NCBI GenBank assembly: GCA_947629735.1
Contig: CANREX010000027.1
Span: forward strand, 1-13,244
Source of the DNA: an uncultured Clostridia bacterium
Lineage (GTDB): Bacteria > Bacillota > Clostridia > Christensenellales > Borkfalkiaceae
Length of the DNA stretch: 13,244 nucleotides
Reading direction: 5' to 3'
The notes under the pieces are model-generated. The model was not told the origin of the DNA and ran no database searches. It was given only the letters and a program-made list of their open reading frames with translations. Position numbers and translations under genes: made by a program. The stretch's first letter is position 1; each line of letters begins with the position of its first letter. Shown piece after piece: positions 1 through 6,179 of this stretch.

Positions 1-43
1 CGAGATGAGCGAGCGCATATTGCAAGGCGCGAGCGGTGACCGA

Positions 44-233
44 GGCAAATGTTGCCCTTACATTTGCCGAGAAAATAGGTGGAATTGCGGCAGCTGATAT
101 TACGAAGTCTATAAACGCAGAGAAGCAAGCAAGACAAGGAAGGTGCGCAAACGACGAAGGGAGCGTACAATGAAGTACGTGACCGAGAAGTGCGTAAACC
201 TGACGCCGTATTGCGCCGCTTATTCTGCGTTTA
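44..233. repeat. Structured intergenic element, possible interspersed repeat
   Basis: No convincing gene is visible here, but the stretch is full of self-complementarity. A perfect 9-bp hairpin (GGCAAATGT 44-52 with ACATTTGCC 60-68, 7-nt loop) is followed by a 10-bp inverted repeat (TAAACGCAGA 112-121 with TCTGCGTTTA 224-233). That outer pair encloses GCGCAA 145-150 with TTGCGC 211-216, a small hairpin CGTAC 164-168 with GTACG 175-179, and GCGT 192-195 with ACGC 203-206. The pairs nest like a multibranched RNA or the ends of a small mobile repeat. The left boundary may lie outside the window, and orientation is unknown. There is only one copy here, so calling it a dispersed repeat is inference from its look and its intergenic position. 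Confidence 0.4.
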
Positions 234-241
234 GCGGCAGC

Positions 242-287
242 AAAATAGAGCGCGGGCGGAGAAAATTCTCCGCCCGCGCTCTATTTT
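242..287 (-). terminator. Intrinsic terminator downstream of rplI
   Basis: A perfect 22-bp inverted repeat (242-263 with 266-287) has a GC-rich core flanked by AAAATAGAG and CTCTATTTT. On the minus strand the stem begins 9 nt after the rplI stop codon and ends in a run of T, as expected of a rho-independent terminator. The palindrome carries T-runs on both sides, so it could also stop plus-strand transcription coming from the left. Confidence 0.85.
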
Positions 288-295
288 AAACAATA

Positions 296-742
296 TTATT
301 CTTCGCCCCTCACGAGCACCTTAATCTTCGCCCCCACCCCCTCGGCGAGCTTCAACTCCACGTCGTAGTCGCCGACGGTTTTCAAGCCCGCGGCGAGGAC
401 GATCTTCTTTTTGTCCACCTCGTAGCCGCTGTCGGAAAGGCTCTGGGCGATGTCCGCCGCGGTTACAGAGCCGAACACCTTGCCTTCCTTGCCGACCTTG
501 ATATTTATCGTGAAGCTCTTGCCGGAAATTTCCGCGGCGAGGGCTTTCATCGCTTTCAGCTCTTCCTGTTTATGGTAAGCCTGCGAGGCTTTCTTCTGGT
601 TGAGCTCGTTTATCTTGGTGGGCGTCGCCGCCTCCGCGAACCCCTTTTTTATCAAAAAATTGCGGGCGTAGCCCTCGTTGACGTCAATCAAGTCGTCCTT
701 CTTGCCCTGCCCTTTTACGTCCTGCAACAAAATTATCTTCAT
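296..742 (-). CDS. rplI: 50S ribosomal protein bL9
   Basis: Structural protein of the large ribosomal subunit that binds 23S rRNA through its N-terminal domain near the base of the L1 stalk. At 148 residues it has the usual family length. The N-terminal domain shows MKIILLQDVKGQGKKDDLIDV and the GYARNFLIKKGFA segment (about 24-36), which belong to the bL9 signature. A lysine/glutamate-rich connecting helix covers roughly 40-75, and the C-terminal domain contains GKEGKVFGSVTAADIA (about 84-99). The start is set by AAGGAGA five bases upstream of ATG. A sigma-A promoter lies directly upstream and a strong hairpin directly downstream, so the gene appears monocistronic. In many Firmicutes it sits beside the DHH/GGDEF-like phosphodiesterase gene and dnaB; neither is next to it here. 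The identification is secure. Confidence 0.97.
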   Translation of the reverse strand: MKIILLQDVKGQGKKDDLIDVNEGYARNFLIKKGFAEAATPTKINELNQKKASQAYHKQEELKAMKALAAEISGKSFTINIKVGKEGKVFGSVTAADIAQSLSDSGYEVDKKKIVLAAGLKTVGDYDVELKLAEGVGAKIKVLVRGEE

Positions 743-776
743 AGAAATCTCCTTTACTTATCGAATTTTCCACTAT

Positions 777-806
777 ATTTTAACATTTGAGCGCGCCGTT
801 TGTCAA
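777..806 (-). promoter_or_regulatory. Sigma-A promoter of rplI
   Basis: On the minus strand, -35 TTGACA (801-806) is a perfect match and -10 TAAAAT (777-782) matches five of six positions, with an 18-bp spacer. The -10 is preceded by TGT, giving an extended -10. The Shine-Dalgarno and ATG of rplI follow about 25-35 bp downstream. Confidence 0.85.
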
Positions 807-813
807 TAGCCGC

Positions 814-836
814 CGTATAAATCGGGCGATTATACG
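814..836. promoter_or_regulatory. Imperfect inverted repeat in the rplI/DUF1540 divergent spacer
   Basis: CGTATAAATCG (814-824) and CGATTATACG (827-836) form an inverted repeat with a 2-nt centre and one unpaired A. It lies just upstream of the rplI -35 on one side and 24 bp before the DUF1540 start on the other. It contains TATAAA and TTATAC, either of which might act as a -10 for the plus-strand gene, but no good -35 was found. It could be an operator or a leader hairpin; the sequence alone does not decide. Confidence 0.35.
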
Positions 837-860
837 CAAAATAAAATCGGAGGTATTTAT

Positions 861-1010
861 ATGGAAAATATAAATTTCGGCATCGCTTGCGAAGTTTCAA
901 AGTGCAAGTATAACCACAACGGCTGCAACTGCACCCTCGATAAGATACGCGTGGGTAGCTCTTGCGGGGCTCAGTGCACCTGCTGCGAAAGTTTCGACGA
1001 AAAGATTTAA
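861..1010 (+). CDS. DUF1540-type cysteine-rich mini-protein
   Basis: A 49-residue protein beginning MENINFGIACEVSKCKYN. It has eight cysteines at 10, 15, 22, 24, 35, 39, 41 and 42, in the C-x4-C-x6-C-x-C plus C-x3-C-x-CC arrangement of DUF1540 proteins. These are common in Clostridia and of unknown function; the cysteines suggest a metal-binding fold. There is no signal peptide or membrane segment. The start is fixed by CGGAGG 7-8 bases before ATG. The gene stands alone: it diverges from rplI and is followed by a degenerate repeat spacer and a strong terminator. Family assignment rests on the cysteine spacing and the paired N-terminal (IxCxVxxCxYN) and C-terminal (CxxCxCCxxF-like) motifs. Function is unknown. 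Confidence 0.85.
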   Translation: MENINFGIACEVSKCKYNHNGCNCTLDKIRVGSSCGAQCTCCESFDEKI

Positions 1011-1100
1011 GCGCGTTTTAAGCGGTTTATAAGCTGACAAACGGTTTTAAGCACAAACAAACGCTTTAAAACGCTTTCGGGCGGTTTATTTGAAGCGGTC
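1011..1100. repeat. Degenerate short repeats after the DUF1540 gene
   Basis: The spacer repeats variants of CGGTTTTAAGC: CGTTTTAAGC ending at 1023, CGGTTTATAAGC 1023-1034, CGGTTTTAAGC 1042-1052, then GCGGTTTATTTGAAGCGG from 1081. An inverted copy, GCTTTAAAACGC, lies at 1063-1074. Copies are irregularly spaced. It is probably non-coding; no protein or RNA family was recognised. Confidence 0.45.
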
Positions 1101-1120
1101 AATTTCGGCGATACGTGAAA

Positions 1121-1158
1121 AGCCGCCCGCCCGCGGGTCAACCCGCGGGCGGGCGGCT
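1121..1158. terminator. Bidirectional intrinsic terminator
   Basis: A perfect 18-bp inverted repeat (1121-1138 with 1141-1158) made almost only of G and C. AAAA lies on its left flank and ACTTTT a few bases to its right. Read from the right it would end the fhs-glnS-cvpA-like run, whose last stop codon is about 107 bp away. Read from the left it would end the DUF1540 transcript. The T-run on the plus strand is weaker than on the minus strand. Confidence 0.8.
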
Positions 1159-1265
1159 ATAACTTTTCAATACTTTATCGCTTTTATCATGCTCTTTGCG
1201 CCTTATCCGCGCATTTTTTCATATCTTTTACGCTTTTATTTTGCGCCAAGTACGTGGATATCCAC

Positions 1266-2411
1266 TTAATTTTTCGCCTTGAAGAGGTCCATCAAGGGAA
1301 GCGAAGCGAACGCGTCCGCCAACGGGTTGCACGCGTAGAAGCAGTCCGAAAGGGCGGAAATTTCCATGTAGTGGTTCAGCTTTTCCATGACGGGCAGCTC
1401 CGAAAGCGAAGCCGCAACGCCGCCGAACACCAACATCAAAGCTACGATAAACACCGTGAACACGAGCGCGCCGAGCACGCCGTCGCAGACCGAGAAAACG
1501 CTGTTTTCCTTGAATTTGTTTATGAATCTGGGCAGGAATATCGCGACTATTATGATAACCACCAGCGAGAGCAGGAAGAATATCGCCGTCGCCACTATCA
1601 CCGCAAGCGTGTGCCCGAGCCCGGGGAGGTTGGGCAGGTTGCTTTCCAGCGCGTCTATCATTCCCGACATGGACGGGCTGACGGCGAGACCGTACGACGC
1701 ATAGCCGAAAGCGACTATCAACCCGAGTATGATAAGCGTGGACAACACTGAGCTCAGTCCGCCTTTATAGCCCGCGCGAAGCGCAAAACTTATCACGCTC
1801 ATCACCATCACGTCGATGGCTATCGCGCTGAACATATTCACCCACATCTCGCTTTCCAGCAGTCCCTTGAAGACGTCTGCAAATGCGGAAATCTGCGACA
1901 AATCGGCAAACAGCGCGACGAACGAAAGGCACATGAACGCCGCGACGAACCAATTCAGCGCGCCGAATACAGGTCCTATTACCCTGTTGACAACGCCCCA
2001 CGCGCCGCTCTTGGTCTTTATCTTCTTGCGCGCCTTTCTGTACTTTTTATACGCTTTTTTGTCCTTGCGGTCTACTGCGTCGAGTATGTACGAGTCGTTT
2101 TCGTCCAACTTGTCGCGGTTCTGATATTCCGAGAGCGTGCGGCGGGCGGTTATCTTCATATTGATAAACTTGCGCGCCAGCTGGAACAGCAGCGAGAACA
2201 ATATCAGCGCCGCCAACGATACGCCGAGCGTCACATACGGATACGCCGCGGAGCTCTTGCCCATCATGCCGCCGATCAGCTTCCCGAAGAGCACGCCGAG
2301 CAGCACCGTTGCGCCCCAGAACGACGTCTTTAAATAGCCCTTTATCAGCCCGGTCAATATTCCTATGACCGCCGCCGCGGCAAGAACTGCGATAAAAATA
2401 ATGTCTGTCAT
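1266..2411 (-). CDS. Multi-pass membrane protein with two CvpA-like halves
   Basis: A 381-residue integral membrane protein with about eight hydrophobic segments (roughly 4-24, 30-48, 59-79, 142-168, 190-209, 219-243, 266-293 and 306-333). Between segments 3 and 4 lies a charged loop (about 85-136) with the very basic KKAYKKYRKARKKIKTK. Two places match the closing motif of CvpA-family proteins (a glycine-rich helix after an Asp/Asn-Arg turn): VNRVIGPVFGALNW near 141-154 and VFSVCDGVLGALVF near 305-318. Two places match the opening motif: GLIKGYLKTS at 21-30 and GYKGGLSSVL at 214-223. This suggests an internal duplication of a CvpA-like unit. GGAGA eight bases before ATG supports the start. 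It follows glnS after 21 bp and is probably the last gene of that operon. CvpA itself is linked to colicin V export and envelope processes; the role here is unknown. Confidence 0.65.
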   Translation of the reverse strand: MTDIIFIAVLAAAAVIGILTGLIKGYLKTSFWGATVLLGVLFGKLIGGMMGKSSAAYPYVTLGVSLAALILFSLLFQLARKFINMKITARRTLSEYQNRDKLDENDSYILDAVDRKDKKAYKKYRKARKKIKTKSGAWGVVNRVIGPVFGALNWFVAAFMCLSFVALFADLSQISAFADVFKGLLESEMWVNMFSAIAIDVMVMSVISFALRAGYKGGLSSVLSTLIILGLIVAFGYASYGLAVSPSMSGMIDALESNLPNLPGLGHTLAVIVATAIFFLLSLVVIIIVAIFLPRFINKFKENSVFSVCDGVLGALVFTVFIVALMLVFGGVAASLSELPVMEKLNHYMEISALSDCFYACNPLADAFASLPLMDLFKAKN

Positions 2412-2432
2412 TTAAAAATCTCCGTTACTTGG

Positions 2433-4082
2433 TTACTTGTTGAAATTGTCCTTTAACGATACGATTTCCGAAAGCACCGTCCTTTCTCCTTCACGGCACT
2501 TCTTGTAATATCCCGTGCGCATGAGCTGGAAGCGCTTATCGTCCTCGCTTTCGGCAAGATAGGGTTCTGCCTTGCCGTATAATATGCTCTCGCTATCAGG
2601 GTTAAGCCTTTCGGCGTAATCCTGGTCGGGATATTGCTCGTCGTTTAAAAGAGGGCGATATTTCCTGTATTCCACGTCTATGCCGTACTTTGCGTCCACC
2701 CATTGAATGACGCCTTTCGCCTTTATCTCCGATTTCACCTCGCTTCCCGAGCGGGTTTCGGGGAAATACGTGCACATTATCTCTTCAATCTGCCCGTCTT
2801 TATTCAGCCTGACGTCGTCGCAGCGCACTATATACGCCGCTTTCAGCCGCACGAAGCCGCCTTTGTACAGCCGCTTGAACTTGGGGGGCGGGTCGAGGGA
2901 GAAATCCTCCCTGTCTATATATACGCTGCCCGTGAACTTTACGGGGCGGGTTGCGCCGCTTCCGTCCGCGGGATTTTTTTCGAATTCCAGCTCTTCCTCT
3001 CCCTCGTAATTGGTTATTGTCAATTTTACGGGATTCAATACGCCCATCGCCCTTTCCGCGGTGATGTTGAGCTCGTCGCGAATACATTCGTCGAGCTGCG
3101 CCGCGCTGACTACGCCGTAGTTTTTCGCAACCCCGACATCCGCGCAGAATTTTTTGAGCGCCTTGGGCGGAACTCCCCTGTTTTTAAGCCCGAGAAGCGT
3201 GGGCATGCGGGGGTCGTCCCAGCCGCGCACGATTCCCTCGTCCACCAACTTTTTGAGGTAGCGCTTGGACATGAGTACGTTGGTTATATTCAGCCGCGCG
3301 AACTCTATCTGGCGGGGTACGGGGGCGGGAATTCCCGCCTTTTCGATTACCCAATCGTAGAGCGGGCGGTGATTTTCGAATTCAAGCGAGCACAGCGAGT
3401 GCGTTACCCCCTCTATCGCGTCCGATAAGGGGTGCGCGAAGTCGTACATAGGATATATGCACCACTTGTCTCCCTGACGGTAATGGGGAACGTGCGCTAT
3501 CCTGTACAGCACGGGGTCGCGCATGTTGAGGTTGGGGGACGTCATGTCTATCTTTGCCCTGAGCACCTTTGCCCCGTCGGGATAGACGCCCGCTTTCATC
3601 TCGCGGAAGAGGCGCAAGTTTTCCTCCACGCTCCTGTCGCGGTAGGGCGAGGGCGTGCCAGCCTCCGTCAATGTGCCGCGCGTGGCGGTTATCTCGTCCG
3701 CGGACAAATCGCACACGTACGCGTTGCCGTCTTTAATATATTTCTCCGCTATCTCGTACAATTTGTCGTAATAGTCGGAAGCGAATACCAAATTGTCGTA
3801 TTCGAACCCCAACCACTTTATCGCCTCGACGATAGATTCCACGTATTTGTAATCTTCCTTGGCGGGGTTTGTGTCGTCCATTCTCAGATTGAGCTTTCCG
3901 TGATAGCGCTCCTTTACGCCGAAGTTTATACACAGCGCCTTTACGTGCCCTATGTGAAGATATCCGTTGGGCTCGGGCGGAAAACGCACGACTATTTCGT
4001 TATTGCGGGAGGCAAATTTGCCCGCCTCCAACTCTTCGTTTATTATCTGTTCTATAAAATTAGTAGCTTCGGGAAGTTCCAT
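2433..4082 (-). CDS. glnS: Glutaminyl-tRNA synthetase
   Basis: Cytosolic class I synthetase that charges tRNA-Gln with glutamine using ATP. The 549 residues match the bacterial GlnRS length of about 550. The catalytic fold begins with FPPEPNGYLHIGH (34-46); PEPNGYLHIGH is the GlnRS rather than GluRS form of the HIGH motif. The KMSKS equivalent is VLMSKRYL (269-276). In between are GDKWCIYPMYDFAHPLSDAIEGVTHSL (about 204-230), which forms the acceptor-end and glutamine pocket, and a two-barrel anticodon-binding C-terminal half. Most Bacillota make Gln-tRNA indirectly with GatCAB, so a dedicated GlnRS suggests an ancestral transfer, as in some other Clostridia. No Shine-Dalgarno is visible before the chosen ATG (the upstream bases are A/T-rich), but no better start exists. 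It is 66 bp behind fhs with no terminator between, and probably co-transcribed. Confidence 0.96.
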   Translation of the reverse strand: MELPEATNFIEQIINEELEAGKFASRNNEIVVRFPPEPNGYLHIGHVKALCINFGVKERYHGKLNLRMDDTNPAKEDYKYVESIVEAIKWLGFEYDNLVFASDYYDKLYEIAEKYIKDGNAYVCDLSADEITATRGTLTEAGTPSPYRDRSVEENLRLFREMKAGVYPDGAKVLRAKIDMTSPNLNMRDPVLYRIAHVPHYRQGDKWCIYPMYDFAHPLSDAIEGVTHSLCSLEFENHRPLYDWVIEKAGIPAPVPRQIEFARLNITNVLMSKRYLKKLVDEGIVRGWDDPRMPTLLGLKNRGVPPKALKKFCADVGVAKNYGVVSAAQLDECIRDELNITAERAMGVLNPVKLTITNYEGEEELEFEKNPADGSGATRPVKFTGSVYIDREDFSLDPPPKFKRLYKGGFVRLKAAYIVRCDDVRLNKDGQIEEIMCTYFPETRSGSEVKSEIKAKGVIQWVDAKYGIDVEYRKYRPLLNDEQYPDQDYAERLNPDSESILYGKAEPYLAESEDDKRFQLMRTGYYKKCREGERTVLSEIVSLKDNFNK

Positions 4083-4148
4083 AATATGATTATTTAACCG
4101 TCTTTTATGCGTGTATTTGCCGTTTTTATGGGGAAAGCAAGGGGGAAA

Positions 4149-5810
4149 TCACGAAAGCCCCGTTATCTTGCCGTCGTTATCTATATCTATCTTTTCCGCG
4201 CAGGGCACTTTGCCGAGCCCGGGCATCAACATAATCGAGCCCGCAACAGCCACAATAAAGCCCGCGCCGCCGCGCAGTTCGATATCCCGCACGAAGATTT
4301 TAAAGCCCGTCGGACGGGAAAGAAGCGACGCGTCGTCGGAAAGCGAGTATTGCGTCTTTGCGATTATCACGGGCAGATCGCTTATCCCCTTGCCCTCGAT
4401 ATCCGCAATCTTCTTTTCGGCAATTTCGGAATACTCCGCGCCGTCGCCGCCGTAAATATTTCTGACTATGCAGTCTATCTTTGTCTTGACGTCGTCCTTC
4501 AAGTCGTATGCAAAGTGCAGTTTGCTCTTGGTTTCGCAGGCTTTGACGACCTCTTCCGCGAGCTCCTTGCCGCCCTCGCCGCCCTTTAAGAATACGTCGG
4601 TGAACACGGCTTTCACGCCCATTTTTTCGCAGGCGGTCATGACCGTCTTTATCTCTTCTTCGGTATCGGTGAAGAACCTGTTCATCGCGACAACCACGGG
4701 CTTTTTGTACACGTTTTTCATGTTTTCGACGTGCTTGGCGAGGTTGGGAAGTCCCTTTTCGAGCGCGGGAATATTCTCCGCGGAAAGGTTTGTCTTGTCC
4801 GCGCCGCCGTGCAATTTCAACGCCTTGACCGTCGCGACGACTACTATGCAATCGGGCTCTATGCCCGCCATTCTGCACTTGGTATCGAGGAATTTTTCCG
4901 CGCCGAGGTCAGCGCCGAAGCCCGCCTCGGTTACGGCGTAGTCCGCAAGGGTCATCGCCGCGAGGGTCGCGCGCACGGAGTTGCAGCCGTGGGCGATATT
5001 CGCGAACGGTCCGCCGTGCACTATCGCGGGAGTACCTTCGAGCGTCTGCACGAGGTTGGGGTTGATGGCGTCCTTCAACAACGTCGCCATCGCGCCGTCG
5101 GCTTTGAGGTCGCGCGCATAGACGTATTCCCCCTTTGCGTTTTCGCCTACGATGATGTCGCCGAGCCTCTTTTTCAAATCGCGCAAATCGCGAGAAAGGC
5201 ACAAAATCGCCATCACCTCGCTCGCCGCGGTTATGGAAAAGCTCTCCTTTCTTTCATAGCTTTCGCAGCCCTTCATGCTGCCCGCCTCGCAGGAAAGCGT
5301 TATGTCGCGCAGAGCCCTGTCGTTCATGTCCATGCAGCGGTGGAAATACACTTCCTTTATCCCGAGGGCGTTGCCGCGGAATATGTGGTTGTCTATCATC
5401 GCGCACAGCAAATTGTTCGCCGCGGTAATCGCGTGGAGGTCGCCCGTGAAATGCAGATTTATGTCCGCCATGGGAATGACCTGCGCGTAGCCGCCGCCCG
5501 CCGCGCCCCCCTTTATGCCGAACACGGGTCCAAGAGAGGGCTCTCTAAGGGCAAGGCACGCCTTTTTGCCTATGCGGGAAAGTCCGTCGGCAAGGCCAAT
5601 CGATACCGTTGTCTTGCCCTCCCCGCTCGCCGTCGGGTTTATCGCCGTGACCAAAATCAGCTTTGACTTGGGCGAGTACTTCGCTAAATTTATCTTCGCC
5701 TTGTATTTGCCGTAGAGTTCGAGCTCGTCCTCGGTGAGCGAAAGTTTAGCCGCAATCTTTTTAATATCTTCGGGTTTTGCGCTTTCCGCAATCTCGATAT
5801 CGCTGAGCAT
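4149..5810 (-). CDS. fhs: Formate-tetrahydrofolate ligase
   Basis: Cytosolic ATP-dependent enzyme that joins formate to tetrahydrofolate to give 10-formyl-THF. It feeds purine, formyl-Met and serine/glycine one-carbon pools, and the methyl branch of the Wood-Ljungdahl pathway in acetogens. The 553 residues agree with the usual 550-560. The ATP-binding loop is NPTASGEGKTT (58-68). Family blocks follow: REPSLGPVFGIKGGAAGGGYAQVIP (about 88-112), the INLHFTGDLHAITAANNLL block, and a C-terminal MPGLGKVPCAEKIDIDNDGKITGL. The start carries AAGGA ten bases upstream. It heads the run fhs, glnS, cvpA-like, with an extended -10 promoter and an operator-like palindrome upstream. No other one-carbon gene lies next to it, so acetogenesis cannot be inferred. 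Confidence 0.97.
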   Translation of the reverse strand: MLSDIEIAESAKPEDIKKIAAKLSLTEDELELYGKYKAKINLAKYSPKSKLILVTAINPTASGEGKTTVSIGLADGLSRIGKKACLALREPSLGPVFGIKGGAAGGGYAQVIPMADINLHFTGDLHAITAANNLLCAMIDNHIFRGNALGIKEVYFHRCMDMNDRALRDITLSCEAGSMKGCESYERKESFSITAASEVMAILCLSRDLRDLKKRLGDIIVGENAKGEYVYARDLKADGAMATLLKDAINPNLVQTLEGTPAIVHGGPFANIAHGCNSVRATLAAMTLADYAVTEAGFGADLGAEKFLDTKCRMAGIEPDCIVVVATVKALKLHGGADKTNLSAENIPALEKGLPNLAKHVENMKNVYKKPVVVAMNRFFTDTEEEIKTVMTACEKMGVKAVFTDVFLKGGEGGKELAEEVVKACETKSKLHFAYDLKDDVKTKIDCIVRNIYGGDGAEYSEIAEKKIADIEGKGISDLPVIIAKTQYSLSDDASLLSRPTGFKIFVRDIELRGGAGFIVAVAGSIMLMPGLGKVPCAEKIDIDNDGKITGLS

Positions 5811-5838
5811 GCCTTAATTATCCTTTTAATCGCGAAAT

Positions 5839-5859
5839 TATAATAGTAAAACTATTATA
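5839..5859. promoter_or_regulatory. Operator-like inverted repeat over the fhs promoter
   Basis: TATAATAGT (5839-5847) and ACTATTATA (5851-5859) form a perfect 9-bp inverted repeat with an AAA centre. Its right arm contains the fhs -10 box, and the predicted fhs start point (about 5847) falls inside it. A dimeric repressor bound here would block initiation. The sequence did not match an operator consensus I know well. Confidence 0.5.
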
Positions 5860-5862
5860 TCA
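5854..5862 (-). promoter_or_regulatory. Extended -10 promoter of fhs
   Basis: On the minus strand TGATATAAT is a perfect extended -10 (TGnTATAAT). No clear -35 lies 16-18 bp upstream, which extended -10 promoters can tolerate. The start codon is 43 bp downstream of the -10 box. Confidence 0.65.
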
Positions 5863-6090
5863 TAGTCGCGGCGCAAAGTATAGAAAATAAAGCACCTTTT
5901 TTAAAATTTATTTGACGGAAAATTTTGCGCGCGGAAAAGGACGTCAAACCGGCGGGATTGCGCGCCGTGCGGGCGGTCTGTCGGGAAGAAAACGGAAGAA
6001 ATTGCGGGAAAACGGGCGGGTTATACGGCAAAGCAAGGGGTTGTCATATAACAAAATAGGCGGGGGAAATTTTCGCGGAGCTCATTTTAC
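5863..6090. other. Divergent spacer without a recognised gene
   Basis: The part of the 369-bp fhs/glyQS spacer between the two promoters. It contains no T-box consensus, no strong hairpin and no reading frame with a ribosome binding site. A 60-codon open frame at 5912-6094 begins with TTG without a Shine-Dalgarno and is rich in Arg, Gly and Lys, so it looks spurious. TTGT-CATATA-ACAA near 6040-6055 is a short palindrome of unclear meaning. Confidence 0.5.
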
Positions 6091-6120
6091 TTGACATGGG
6101 CGGGGAATGGGTAATAAAAT
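6091..6120 (+). promoter_or_regulatory. Sigma-A promoter of glyQS
   Basis: -35 TTGACA (6091-6096) is perfect and -10 TAAAAT (6115-6120) matches five of six positions, with an 18-bp spacer. The predicted start is near 6127, giving a leader of about 53 nt. That is too short for a T-box riboswitch, so the gene does not seem to be under T-box control. Confidence 0.8.
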
Positions 6121-6179
6121 TATTACAATAACTTTAAAAGGGCGCATTATTGCCAAGTGCGCGCCGAAGGAGCGATTTT

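Noticed and set aside
2..240. Open frame on the minus strand across 1-240 and a 39-codon plus-strand frame starting at ATG 170
   Set aside because: The minus frame has no start, no family resemblance and a Cys/Leu/Ala-rich low-quality composition. The plus frame reads through the rplI terminator palindrome. Both fit better as by-products of a structured non-coding element.
2703..3428. Long open frame antisense to glnS, and similar ones antisense to fhs, the ABC-F gene and metK
   Set aside because: They mirror the codon bias of strongly supported genes on the other strand and have no ribosome sites or family motifs of their own.
4083..4148. Separate promoter or terminator between fhs and glnS
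   Set aside because: No convincing -35/-10 pair and no hairpin with a T-run was found, so co-transcription is the simpler reading.
5912..6094. 60-codon plus-strand frame in the fhs/glyQS spacer
   Set aside because: It starts with TTG without a Shine-Dalgarno, is extremely Arg/Gly/Lys-rich and ends inside the glyQS promoter.
6150..6179. N-terminal extension of glyQS from TTG at 6150
   Set aside because: The strong AAGGAG at 6167-6172 is correctly spaced for ATG 6180, and the extra ten residues (with RRR) are not typical of the family.
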